From Gaiellasilicea sp963789355 (GTDB lineage: Bacteria; Actinomycetota; Thermoleophilia; Gaiellales; Gaiellaceae): 64,000 nucleotides of DNA. The position numbers and the translations under genes were made by a program. The stretch's first letter is position 1. The number at the start of each line of letters is the position of its first letter. The notes beneath the pieces are model-generated. The model was given only the letters and a program-made list of their open reading frames with translations, searched no databases and was not told the origin of the DNA. The DNA lies in the NCBI GenBank assembly GCA_963789355.1, contig CAWBKK010000004.1:241297-305296 (forward strand), in the 5' to 3' direction. Shown here one piece after another: positions 42,244-51,091 of this stretch.

Positions 42244-45200
42244 GTGAACGCAGAGACTCAGGCGGTGCTGTTCAACGCGGTGCCGTTGCTCATCCTCGCG
42301 GCGCTGTATCTGGCCGTGGGCGTCGCGATTGCGCCCTCGCTGTGGCGGGAGCGCCGGCGGGTGGGAGAGGTCGGCTTCGCTGCGGCAACCGTCTTCCCAT
42401 GCCTCGGCCTGACGGCCGCGATCCTCGGGATCGCGATCCTGGTCGAGGGCGACGGGCTCGCAGGGAATCCCCTGCTCACGCTACCCGCGATCCTGGTCGG
42501 CGCGATCCCGTTGGTCGGCGTGCTCCGGAGCTGGGACCAGCGCAACCGGCTCGTCGCCGGGGTTTTGAGCGTCGGCGAGATCGAGGAGCGTTCGCTGCTG
42601 CGCGATGGCGAGGCGGCGGGGGTCGACCGGTTCTCGCACCGCCTCCTCGACGCCCCCGATCCGGCCGACGTCGCGACCCTGCTCATGGACGAGTTCGCCG
42701 AGGTCTTCGACCTCGAACTCGCGAACCTCGCCTTGCTCGAGGAGGAAGGGCGGGTCGCCGTGCTGGTGGCGGCGCGCGAGGGAGGGGCGGATCACGAAGC
42801 GCTCCTCGGCCAGCGCGTTCCGCTCGATCGCGAGCCGTCCGGAATCAACGCCGCGGTCCGGGAGGGAACGGCGTTCACGATCTACGACGCCGACCACTCG
42901 GCCGTGGTCAATCAGCGGCTGAACTCGATCGCCAGGATCAAGAGCTGCGTCTACGTCCCCGTGCGCGTCCGGGACCGCGTGATCGGAGTGGTCTTCGGCG
43001 CCGTCAGGACGCCGCGCGTGTTCGACGAGGACGAGCTCGGCCGGATGCAGACGTTCGTCGGCGAGGCCGGCCCGGCGCTCGAGCGCTCCCGCGTCACGAT
43101 CGCGTTGGCCGACTCGCTCGACCGCGAGCGGCTGCTCAGCCAGGTCTCGCTCGAGCTGCGCTCTCGCCGCGACATCGACCAGGTGCTCCCCGCCGTGCTC
43201 GGGGAGATCGGCCGCGCCCTCGGCGCGATCCGGTGCTTCGTCAAGCTCGGCGACCCGGACGAGACCTCGGCTGTCGCGGCCGAGTGGGATGCGGACGGCG
43301 TCCTCCCGCTCGGCGACGACGTGCGCCTCCCGGCTGCCCACGTCGCCGCGCGCACCCGCCGGACCGTGGCCGTCGCCGACGTTCTCGACGCTCCAGAGCT
43401 CGGCGACGTGCGCGATCTCACGGATCGTGGCGTGCGCTCCGTGCTGGCGACGCCGATCGTGATTCAGGACCGCTTGCTCGGCGTGCTCGCCCTCCACCGC
43501 GCCCTGGTGGGTTCCTGGAACCCGACCGAGCTCGCCCTTGCCGAGGCCGTCGCCCGCGAGATCGCGATCGCACTCGGAAACGCCGAGGCCCACGAGCAGA
43601 GCTCCCGGCAGACGCAGGTCGAGCGCGGCTTCTACCGGATCGCAGCCGTCCTGAGCGAGCCGCTCTCCGAGCAGGAGACGCTCGATGCCGTCGCTCAGGC
43701 GGCCGCGGACGCGCTCGGCGGGGACTCGGCCGCTGTGCTCAGGTCCGCCGGCGGCCGGCTCGAGCTGGCCGGCTCGCACGAGCTCGCGGAAGGGCTCGCC
43801 GCCCACCTTCGCGAGAGCGCCTCGGCGCTGACTCTCTGCGCGCGCGGCGGCAAGGTGCTCGCGTCACGCCGCCTGGGCGAGGACGATCGCTTCGGCGACG
43901 GCCTCGGGGTCGCGGCCGCGGCGGCCGGTCGGGGCTCGCTCCTGGCCGTTCCGCTCCAGCAGCCGGGCGGCAAGGGCTCGGGGCTCGTGCTCGTCTTCTT
44001 CCAGGGCGAGCGCGCGTTCGACGACGAGCAGCTGGAGCTCGCGGCGCAGGTCGCCGCCGCCGCCCGCGGTGCGCTCGAGCGCAGCGACCTGTACGAGCGC
44101 GAGCGGCGGGCGCGATTCCTGGCTCAGCGCCTCGCCAGGGCGGGCCGCGACCTCGCCCGCGAGCTGGATCCCGACAACGTCCTCGACCAGGCGGCCAGAT
44201 CCGCCGTCGAGTTGCTCGACGCCGCCGGTGCCTCGGTCCGCGTGCTCGAGGGCGACGAGGTGGTCGTCCGTGCGGCGGCGGGAGCGGGCCAGGAAGACGC
44301 GCTCGACACGCGCGCTCCTTCGACCGCGTGGCTCGTCGGCGACATCGTCCAGACCCGCGCGACGCGTGCGATCGCCGAGGTCGGCGCCGATCCCAGGGTT
44401 CTCGAGGCAGACGCGATGCTCGCAGCGGGCTACGGGGCCTACCTCGGCGTGCCGATGATCGGGCCGGAGGAGTCGGCGCACGGGATCCTCGCCGTCTACT
44501 CGCTGAAGCCCCGGGAGTGGCGGGAGGAGGAGGCCGAGGCGTTGCACGCCCTCGCGGCGACCGCGGCCACCGCGCGCGTGAACGCCGAGCTCTACCAGGG
44601 CGTCAGCCACGAGCAGCAGCGCGGCGAAGCGATCCTCGCCAACGTCGCGGACGGCATCGTCGCCGTCGATCGGGACGGCAGGGTCGTGCTCTGGAACCCG
44701 GCCGCAGAGCGGGTGACCGGGGTGACGCAGGCGGAGGCGCTCGGCCAGACGCCGACCGACGCTCTCGGGCGGCCGCTCGACGCTGCCGGCGGCGGGAGCC
44801 ACGGTGGCAGCCGTCTGCTCCCGATCCGGCGTGGCGGCGAGGAGGTCTGGCTCTCGCTCAGCGAGGCGGTGATGACCGACCCGGCGGGCGCCGTCGCAGG
44901 CCGCATCTACGCGTTCCGGGACATCTCGTCCGAGCGCAGCGTCGAGCAGATGAAGTCCGATTTCGTCTCCACGGTCTCGCACGAGCTGCGGACGCCGCTG
45001 ACCTCGATCTACGGCTTTGCCGAGACGCTGCTCCGTCAGGACGTGCTCTTCGGCGACGAGGAGCGGGCGACCTTCCTTCGCTACATCGCGTCCGAGTCGG
45101 AGCGGCTGACCTCGATCGTCGACCGGCTCCTCTCGGTCGCGCAGCTCGACACGGGCGTGATGGCGGTGCAGCTGGGAGAGACGGATGTCCGGGCGGTCGT

Positions 45201-45648
45201 CAACGAGGCGGTCCGCACCGCCGAGGGAGCCGACGGCCAGAATGGGCACCGGTTCGTGATCGAGCTCGACGAGGCCTCGCTGGCGGCCGAGGCCGACCGG
45301 GAGAAGCTCGGCCAGGTGCTCGCGCACCTGCTCGACAACGCGGTGCGCTACTCCCCGGCCGGTGGCACCGTCACCGTCGCCGCGCGTCGCCGCGAGGACG
45401 CGGTCGAGGTGAGCGTCGAGGACGAGGGTGTCGGGATCCCGCACGCGGAGCAGGAGCGGATCTTCCGCAAGTTCTATCGGGGCGATGCAGCCGCGGCAGG
45501 AGCGGTCGGCGCCGGCGCGGCGGGGCTCGGCCTCTTCCTCGCCGAGGGGCTCGTGACCGCGATGGGCGGCAGGATCCGCGTCGACTCGAGCGAGGGGAAG
45601 GGATCGACGTTCGTGCTCGAGCTCCGGCCCGCGGAGAGTGAGACATGA
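42244..45648 (+). CDS. Membrane-associated sensor histidine kinase with multiple GAF domains and a PAS domain
   Basis: 1134 residues. Two or three N-terminal membrane helices (about 8-27 and 40-90), then a chain of GAF-like domains (around 130-290, 295-450, 455-610 and 615-780), a PAS domain (ILANVADGIVAVDRDGRVVLWNPAA, near 800-890), the phospho-acceptor histidine H913 in VSTVSHELRTPLTSIYGFAE, and the ATPase part with NAVRYSP, EDEGVGIP and GLGLFLAEGL. The signal is unknown; stacked GAF domains suggest a cytoplasmic ligand or redox input. The receiver gene follows 25 bases later. Confidence 0.9.
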   Translation: MNAETQAVLFNAVPLLILAALYLAVGVAIAPSLWRERRRVGEVGFAAATVFPCLGLTAAILGIAILVEGDGLAGNPLLTLPAILVGAIPLVGVLRSWDQRNRLVAGVLSVGEIEERSLLRDGEAAGVDRFSHRLLDAPDPADVATLLMDEFAEVFDLELANLALLEEEGRVAVLVAAREGGADHEALLGQRVPLDREPSGINAAVREGTAFTIYDADHSAVVNQRLNSIARIKSCVYVPVRVRDRVIGVVFGAVRTPRVFDEDELGRMQTFVGEAGPALERSRVTIALADSLDRERLLSQVSLELRSRRDIDQVLPAVLGEIGRALGAIRCFVKLGDPDETSAVAAEWDADGVLPLGDDVRLPAAHVAARTRRTVAVADVLDAPELGDVRDLTDRGVRSVLATPIVIQDRLLGVLALHRALVGSWNPTELALAEAVAREIAIALGNAEAHEQSSRQTQVERGFYRIAAVLSEPLSEQETLDAVAQAAADALGGDSAAVLRSAGGRLELAGSHELAEGLAAHLRESASALTLCARGGKVLASRRLGEDDRFGDGLGVAAAAAGRGSLLAVPLQQPGGKGSGLVLVFFQGERAFDDEQLELAAQVAAAARGALERSDLYERERRARFLAQRLARAGRDLARELDPDNVLDQAARSAVELLDAAGASVRVLEGDEVVVRAAAGAGQEDALDTRAPSTAWLVGDIVQTRATRAIAEVGADPRVLEADAMLAAGYGAYLGVPMIGPEESAHGILAVYSLKPREWREEEAEALHALAATAATARVNAELYQGVSHEQQRGEAILANVADGIVAVDRDGRVVLWNPAAERVTGVTQAEALGQTPTDALGRPLDAAGGGSHGGSRLLPIRRGGEEVWLSLSEAVMTDPAGAVAGRIYAFRDISSERSVEQMKSDFVSTVSHELRTPLTSIYGFAETLLRQDVLFGDEERATFLRYIASESERLTSIVDRLLSVAQLDTGVMAVQLGETDVRAVVNEAVRTAEGADGQNGHRFVIELDEASLAAEADREKLGQVLAHLLDNAVRYSPAGGTVTVAARRREDAVEVSVEDEGVGIPHAEQERIFRKFYRGDAAAAGAVGAGAAGLGLFLAEGLVTAMGGRIRVDSSEGKGSTFVLELRPAESET

Positions 45649-45673
45649 CACGGCTGGGTATGACGAAAGACGC

Positions 45674-46111
45674 ATGACCACCGTGCTCGTAATCGACGAC
45701 GAGGCGCCGATCCGGCTGCTCTGCCGCGTCAATCTGGAGGCGGAGGGAATGCCGGTGCTCGAGGCGAGCGACGGCCCCTCGGGGCTGGAGGCCGCGCGAA
45801 CCGGAAGCCCCGACGTGATCCTGCTCGATGTGATGATGCCCGGGCTCGACGGTTGGGGCGTCGCCGAGGCTCTGCTCGAGGACGAGCGCACGGCCGAGAT
45901 CCCGATCATCTTCCTGACCGCGCGCGCAGAGTTCCGAGACCGGGCCCGAGGGCTCGACATCGGCGGCGTCGACTACATCACGAAGCCGTTCAACCCCGTC
46001 GAGCTGGCCCCGCTCGTCCGTCGGCTGCTCGAACGGCTCGAGCGCGGCGAGCGCGACGAGCTACGCCGCGAAAAGCTCACAGAGCTCCGCGGCCTGATGG
46101 CCGAGACCTAA
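45674..46111 (+). CDS. Single-domain response regulator
   Basis: 145 residues, CheY-like receiver only: LVIDDEAPIRLL (acidic pocket), phospho-acceptor aspartate in VILLDVMMPGLDG, threonine in FLTARAE and lysine in YITKPFNP. A short helical C-terminus rich in Glu/Arg follows, with no DNA-binding domain. Paired with the GAF/PAS kinase; it must pass the signal by protein contact. ATG 45674 is chosen over the upstream in-frame start at 45638. Confidence 0.9.
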   Translation: MTTVLVIDDEAPIRLLCRVNLEAEGMPVLEASDGPSGLEAARTGSPDVILLDVMMPGLDGWGVAEALLEDERTAEIPIIFLTARAEFRDRARGLDIGGVDYITKPFNPVELAPLVRRLLERLERGERDELRREKLTELRGLMAET

Positions 46112-46638
46112 GACCCGGCGAAGTCGGCCGTCACGACGATGGCGCCGCTGTGGCCCTGGAAGCTGCCCCTCAGCGCGCCGATCCCGATCCGGTTCCATCC
46201 GGGCCGGAGCAGAGTGGCGCGGTGGCCGGGGCTTGCCATCCAGCCGCGCACGATGCTGCGCGCCGACCCGCCGATTCCGACGCCCCAGGCGAGGTTCTCG
46301 CCGAACATCGGGCCACGCGCGCCCGACCCGGCGAGGCGCGCGGCCATCGAACCGTGCGTGAAGACGTTCGTCCGGATCATCGTCGCCGTGTAGGAGTGCG
46401 CAACGCGGTTGAGCGCGCCGTCGGGCCGGAGCGGGCGGAGGCCGTGGGCGCCGCGAACCTCGTTGACGATGCTCAGCAGGGAGCGCTCACGCTGGTTCAT
46501 CGCCGTCCCCTGGCTACCGGCCTGCGCGGCAGGAACAAGGGCGCAAATGACCAGAATCAGGCCGAAAGCTGCGCGAACACGTGTTGAAACCTCCAACAAG
46601 AGCAGCAGTGTTGCCAACGAGCCGGACGCTGCCGTCAC
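46108..46638 (-). CDS. Secreted CAP-domain (SCP/PR-1-like) protein
   Basis: 176 residues. A hydrophobic export signal (about 24-40, FGLILVICALVPAAQA) and a CAP domain: LLSIVNEVRGAHGLRPL, HSYTATMIRTNVFTHG, GENLAWGVG and ASPGHRATLLRPGWNRIGIG. The two CAP histidines and glutamate are present. Extracellular; role in bacteria unknown. The start is uncertain, and GTG 46638 gives an unusually long N-region. Convergent 4-base overlap with the receiver gene. Confidence 0.82.
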   Translation of the reverse strand: MTAASGSLATLLLLLEVSTRVRAAFGLILVICALVPAAQAGSQGTAMNQRERSLLSIVNEVRGAHGLRPLRPDGALNRVAHSYTATMIRTNVFTHGSMAARLAGSGARGPMFGENLAWGVGIGGSARSIVRGWMASPGHRATLLRPGWNRIGIGALRGSFQGHSGAIVVTADFAGS

Positions 46639-46675
46639 CCGTTTGGGGGATAGGAGGTAAGGAGTCTGTTGGCGC

Positions 46676-47623
46676 TCAGCGCGCCGTTTGAGCGAGCAGG
46701 ATTGCGGTCAGGACGATCGCTCCGCCCAGCAGCTGCGCCGTTCCGAACGACTCGCCGAGCCACAGGAAGGCGACGCCGCTCGCAGCCACCGGCTCGAGCA
46801 TCGCCACGATCCCGACCCGCGTCGCCGAGATGTGGCGCAGGGCTGCCGCGACGAGCAGGAACGTGATCATCGTCCCGGCGACGACGACGTAGAGCAGTAG
46901 CAGCCAGACCGGGAGGGAGTGGCGCTCGAGGTGCCCGAGCAGCGAGACGCTGTCGTCGAGCCGGCCGGCCGGGAACCGCCAGACCGGCTGGATGGCTGCC
47001 CAGAAGAGCCCCGCGAACAGGAACCCGTACGCCGTCAGCGAGGCGGGATCGCGCCACCTGACCGCGCGTTCGGCCATCAGCACGTAGATCGCGTAGGCGA
47101 CGGCGGCCGACAACGCCGCCCCGACGCCGATGCGGTCGAGCGTGAGCCCGTTCCACACTTCGACGACCACGGAGAGCCCGATCACGGCGAGGACGAGCGC
47201 GACCCAGATCCGCCGCCGGATCTGTTCCTTGAAGACCGCCCACGCCCAGAGCGCGATCAGGATCGGCGCGATGTACTCGATCAGGAGCGCGATCCCGATC
47301 GGGAGGCGGCCGATCGAGACGAAGTAGAGCCACTGGACGAGCGCAACCCCCGCGATCCCGAAGACGATCAGGTATGGGAGCTCGCGTCTCGTCAGCCGGA
47401 GCGTCTCCCGCCGGGTCAGCGCAAGCACGAGCGCGAAGCCGAGAAACGCGCCGGTCGCCCGCACCTGAGTCAGCTCGAGCGACGAGATCCCGGATTGCAG
47501 CACGACCTTCGAGACGGTGCCGTTGAGCGCGAACAAGAGCGCCGCCGCGATCATCATCGCGTAGCCGATCGCGGGTCGCCGCTCACGCCCGGCCTCGCCG
47601 GGGATATAGGCGACGTCGGCCAC
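46676..47623 (-). CDS. EamA/RhaT-family transporter
   Basis: 315 residues with ten predicted membrane helices in two EamA repeats (for example MMIAAALLFALNGTVSKVVL and GTMITFLLVAAALRHISATRVG). This group exports small metabolites such as amino acids. GTG start; TAGCGT lies 9 bases before it on the minus strand, back to back with the promoter of the OpuC operon. Confidence 0.85.
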   Translation of the reverse strand: MADVAYIPGEAGRERRPAIGYAMMIAAALLFALNGTVSKVVLQSGISSLELTQVRATGAFLGFALVLALTRRETLRLTRRELPYLIVFGIAGVALVQWLYFVSIGRLPIGIALLIEYIAPILIALWAWAVFKEQIRRRIWVALVLAVIGLSVVVEVWNGLTLDRIGVGAALSAAVAYAIYVLMAERAVRWRDPASLTAYGFLFAGLFWAAIQPVWRFPAGRLDDSVSLLGHLERHSLPVWLLLLYVVVAGTMITFLLVAAALRHISATRVGIVAMLEPVAASGVAFLWLGESFGTAQLLGGAIVLTAILLAQTAR

Positions 47624-47646
47624 GCCGTCGCGACGCTACCAGCGAC

Positions 47647-47652
47647 TAGTCT
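47647..47652 (+). promoter_or_regulatory. -10 element of the osmoprotectant ABC operon
   Basis: TAGTCT ends 6 bases before the GTG at 47659, no ribosome binding site. Confidence 0.45.
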
Positions 47653-47658
47653 CTGCCC

Positions 47659-48621
47659 GTGAGGGAGCGGCGGCAGGCGGTCGAGATCGTCTTCGACCAC
47701 GCGACCAAGCGGTACCCCGGCCGTGCCACTCCGGCGGTCGACGACCTCTCGATGACGATCCCGGCGGGCGAGATCTGCTGTCTCGTCGGCCCTTCCGGGG
47801 GCGGCAAGACGACCGCGATGAAGCTCGTCAACCGCCTGGTGGAGCTGACGTCGGGCGACGTCCGCGTCGACGGCAAGAGCGTCACGGGCCTCGATCAGAC
47901 GGAGCTCCGGCGCGGGATCGGATACGTGATCCAGCAGGTCGGGCTCTTCCCGCACCTGTCGGTTGCAGAGAACGTCGCGACCGTGCCGAAGCTGCTCGGC
48001 TGGTCGAAGCCCGAGATCAAGCAGCGTGTCGACGAGCTGCTCGACCTCGTCGACCTGCCCGCCCGCGACTACCGCTCCCGCTACGCGTCGCAGCTCTCCG
48101 GCGGCGAGCGCCAGCGCGTCGGGCTTGCCCGCGCCCTCGCGGCCGATCCGCCGGTGATGCTGATGGACGAGCCATTCGGGGCTCTCGATCCGATCACGCG
48201 CACCCGCCTGCAGAAGGAGCTGCTGCGCATTCACGGGGAGATCGGCAAGACGATCATCTTCGTCACTCACGACATCGACGAGGCGATCCTCGTCGGCGGC
48301 CGGATTGCGATCCTTCGCGAAGGCGGTGTGCTCGCCCAGTACGGCACCCCGGAGGAGCTGCTCGCGCACCCCGCGGACGAGTTCGTGGCGCGGTTCGTCG
48401 GCGCCGACCGCGGGCTGAAGCGGCTTTCGCTGAAGCGGCTCGGCGACCTCGAGCTCGAGCCTGCGAATGGGGCGGTCGGCCCGCTGGTCGACCTCGACAC
48501 GACCCTGCGCGACGCGCTCTCGGCGATGCTGAACGCGGGGGCCCGCGCGGTCCTCGTCGAGGGCGCGGGCGGGACGAGGCGCGTGCTCACGCTCGACCGG
48601 CTGACGGAGCTCCTCCGCTGA
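47659..48621 (+). CDS. opuCA: Osmoprotectant (glycine betaine/choline/carnitine) ABC transporter ATPase
   Basis: 320 residues. Walker A GPSGGGKTT, signature LSGGERQRVGLARAL, Walker B VMLMDEPFGALD, switch histidine FVTHD. The C-terminal third resembles a reduced CBS-like regulatory part (TLRDALSAMLNAGARAVLVEG) that in OpuA senses ionic strength. First gene of a four-gene importer operon; stop overlaps the permease start. Confidence 0.9.
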   Translation: MRERRQAVEIVFDHATKRYPGRATPAVDDLSMTIPAGEICCLVGPSGGGKTTAMKLVNRLVELTSGDVRVDGKSVTGLDQTELRRGIGYVIQQVGLFPHLSVAENVATVPKLLGWSKPEIKQRVDELLDLVDLPARDYRSRYASQLSGGERQRVGLARALAADPPVMLMDEPFGALDPITRTRLQKELLRIHGEIGKTIIFVTHDIDEAILVGGRIAILREGGVLAQYGTPEELLAHPADEFVARFVGADRGLKRLSLKRLGDLELEPANGAVGPLVDLDTTLRDALSAMLNAGARAVLVEGAGGTRRVLTLDRLTELLR

Positions 48622-49328
48622 TGGCCGAGCCCGTGATCCCGGACTTCGGCGAGGGGAGCGACTGCGTCACCGAGAACCGCACCTTCTGCACCGACTGGGT
48701 GCGCGAGAACTGGGATCCCGTGCTGCAGCCGGCGCTCCTCGAGCACATCGAGCTGACGGCGATCGCGGTCGGCATCGGCTTCGCCATCTCCCTCTGCGCC
48801 GCCCTGCTCGCGCACCGCCTCCGGTACGTCGAGCGCCCCTTCGCGCTCGCCTCGGCGGTGATCTACACGATCCCGAGCCTCGCGCTGTTCCAGCTCCTCG
48901 TCCCCGTCACCGGGCTGACCGTGACCACGGTCGAGGTCGCGCTCGTCGGCTACACGCTCCTGATCCTCTTCCGGAACATCCTCACCGGGTTGCGCTCGGC
49001 CCCGCCCGAGGTGCTCGAGGCGGCGCGCGGGATGGGGCTCACGACGACCCAGACGCTCTTCCGGGTCGAGCTGCCGCTGGCGCTGCCCGCGATCGTCGCC
49101 GGGCTGCGCGTCGCGGTCGTCTCGACGATCGCGCTCGCGACGGTGGCCGCCTTCGTCGTCTCGGAGGGGCTTGGCGTCCCGATCCTCGGAGCGCTGGCCC
49201 TGACCTTCAAGACCGAGATCATCGCCGCCGGCGTGCTCGCGGTCGGGCTCGCGATCCTCGCCGACGGACTGCTCGTGGTCGCTCAGCGGCTGCTGACGCC
49301 CTGGGCCTATGCCCGGAGATCAGCGTGA
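48621..49328 (+). CDS. opuCB: Osmoprotectant ABC transporter permease
   Basis: 235 residues, six or so helices, with the permease coupling loop EAARGMGLTTTQTLFRVELPLALP. It starts one base inside opuCA and overlaps the second permease by 4 bases (GTGA). The N-terminal outer segment includes two cysteines (DCVTENRTFCTDW) before the first helix. Confidence 0.9.
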   Translation: MAEPVIPDFGEGSDCVTENRTFCTDWVRENWDPVLQPALLEHIELTAIAVGIGFAISLCAALLAHRLRYVERPFALASAVIYTIPSLALFQLLVPVTGLTVTTVEVALVGYTLLILFRNILTGLRSAPPEVLEAARGMGLTTTQTLFRVELPLALPAIVAGLRVAVVSTIALATVAAFVVSEGLGVPILGALALTFKTEIIAAGVLAVGLAILADGLLVVAQRLLTPWAYARRSA

Positions 49329-50008
49329 GCGTCTTCATCGACAGCCTCGAGTTCATCGTCGACCAGCGCGAGCTGATCCTGGAGAAGACCTGGGAGCACG
49401 TGCTGCTCTCGGCCGCGGCCCTGGGCGTCTCGATCGCGGCCGCGGTGCCGCTCGGCGTCGCGCTGGGGCACCTGCACCGCGGCTCGTTCATCGCCGTCAA
49501 CCTCGCGAACGTCGGCCGCGCGCTCCCGACCCTGGTCGTGATCGCCTTCGGGATCACGTTCCTGGGGATCGGCTTCACCACCCAGTTGATCGCGCTGGTC
49601 GTGCTCGGGGTGCCGCCGATCCTGACGAACGCCTATGTCGCCGTCGACGAGGTCGAGCCCGACGCGGTCGAGGCGGCACGCGGGATGGGGATGACCCCGC
49701 TCCAGGTGCTGCGGCGCGTCGAGCTCCCGCTCGCGCTGCCGCTGCTCTTCGCCGGCCTGCGCACCTCGGCGGTGTTCATCGTCGCGACCGCGACCATCGC
49801 CGCGGTCGCAGGCGGGGGCGGGCTGGGCGAGATCCTCGTCAACCAGGCGAGCTACGACGTCGAGGGCCTGGTCGGCGCGGCGATCTGCGTCTCGCTGCTC
49901 GCGCTCGCCGCCGACGCCGCGCTCGGCCTTGTGCAACGTTGGCTGACACCCGCAGGACTGAAAGACGAAGTGCCGGCGTTCGAACCAGAAGTGCGCCCGG
50001 TCGTCTAA
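49325..50008 (+). CDS. opuCD: Osmoprotectant ABC transporter permease (second subunit)
   Basis: 227 residues, same fold as the previous permease; coupling loop EAARGMGMTPLQVLRRVELPLALP and GGGGLGEILVNQASYD. Together they form the heterodimeric membrane part. A 31-base gap with a good ribosome binding site leads to the binding protein. Confidence 0.9.
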   Translation: MSVFIDSLEFIVDQRELILEKTWEHVLLSAAALGVSIAAAVPLGVALGHLHRGSFIAVNLANVGRALPTLVVIAFGITFLGIGFTTQLIALVVLGVPPILTNAYVAVDEVEPDAVEAARGMGMTPLQVLRRVELPLALPLLFAGLRTSAVFIVATATIAAVAGGGGLGEILVNQASYDVEGLVGAAICVSLLALAADAALGLVQRWLTPAGLKDEVPAFEPEVRPVV

Positions 50009-50039
50009 CCGGGTGAACCACGACAGGGAGGTGGGGTAC

Positions 50040-50957
50040 GTGATCAGGAAGCACAATCGCAGGGCCGCCAAGGCGGCCTTCGCGGTCGCCCTCGGGGTCG
50101 CCATCGTGCTCGGCGGAGCCGCCGCGGCACCGGCCGCATCGGCGAAGCAGCAGGCGACTCCGATCATCATCGGCACGAAGAACTTCCCCGAGCAGTACGT
50201 CCTCGGGCAGCTCTACAAGCAAGCCCTGGAGGCAAAGGGGCTGCGAGTCCAGTACAAGGAGAACATCGGCTCGACCGAGCTGATCGACGCGTCGCTCCGC
50301 AGCGGCCGCGTCACGCTCTATCCCGAGTACACCGGGATCATGCTCTCGGTCACGTTCAAGCGAAAGACGCTGCCGAAGTCGGCTCTCGGCACGTACCGCA
50401 CGGCAAAGGGGCTGTACGAGAAACGAGGTCAGACACTGTTGAAGGCGACGCCGTTCCAGGACCGGGACGGGATCGCCGTCCTCCGGACGACGGCGTCCAG
50501 GCTCGGGCTGAAGACGGTCGGCGACCTCCGCAAGGTCCCCAACCTGACGCTCGCCGCCTTCCCGGAGTTCGAGACGCGGTGGCTACCGCAGCTCGGGAGC
50601 CGCTACGGCGTCCGGAACGTGGAGTTCACGCCGCTCGCCGGGATCAGCGCCTACACGTTGCTGAGCCAGGGGAAGGTGCAGGCCGCGGGCATCTTCACGA
50701 CCGACCCGCAGTTGATCTCGACGAAGTACGTCGTCCTCTCGGAGCCGCGCAACATGTTCGGCTTCCAGCAGGTCGCGCCGGTGCTCTCGAAGAAGCTCGT
50801 CAGCGAGTACGGCACGCGGCTGACCAGCACGATCAACCGGGTCAACTCGCTCCTGACCCTGCGCGCGATGATCGCGATGAACAAGGCCGTCGCGATCGAC
50901 AAGAAGCCGGCCGCCACCGTGGCCCGGCAGTTTCTCAAGGCGAACAAGCTCAGCTAG
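50040..50957 (+). CDS. opuCC: Osmoprotectant ABC transporter substrate-binding protein (OpuCC/OsmF-like)
   Basis: 305 residues from GTG 50040, preceded by GGGAGG. Signal segment AFAVALGVAIVLGGAAAAPAASA, then the family start IIIGTKNFPEQYVLGQLY and GSTELIDASLRSGRVTLYPEYTG. Aromatic residues of the betaine box are expected in this fold (Y and F positions are present). No lipobox cysteine is seen, unusual for a single-membrane cell, so membrane retention would need the uncleaved signal. Strong terminator follows. Confidence 0.88.
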   Translation: MIRKHNRRAAKAAFAVALGVAIVLGGAAAAPAASAKQQATPIIIGTKNFPEQYVLGQLYKQALEAKGLRVQYKENIGSTELIDASLRSGRVTLYPEYTGIMLSVTFKRKTLPKSALGTYRTAKGLYEKRGQTLLKATPFQDRDGIAVLRTTASRLGLKTVGDLRKVPNLTLAAFPEFETRWLPQLGSRYGVRNVEFTPLAGISAYTLLSQGKVQAAGIFTTDPQLISTKYVVLSEPRNMFGFQQVAPVLSKKLVSEYGTRLTSTINRVNSLLTLRAMIAMNKAVAIDKKPAATVARQFLKANKLS

Positions 50958-50997
50958 GACCGTGGCCGGGGCCGTCCGAAAGGGCGGCCCCGCGGTC
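50958..50997 (+). terminator. Terminator of the osmoprotectant operon
   Basis: GGGGCCGTCC (50968-50977) pairs with GGGCGGCCCC (50982-50991) around a GAAA loop, ten pairs with one G-U, extended outside by GACCG with CGGTC. No U-tract follows, as usual in GC-rich genomes. Confidence 0.65.
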
Positions 50998-51091
50998 ACC
51001 GGACGGGGTCGGTTTGGTAAACGGGGTTTCTTCGACCGACGTCGAGTGATAGACCCGCCGCGACGGAGAAACCCAGAGGGGAGGACTCTCG

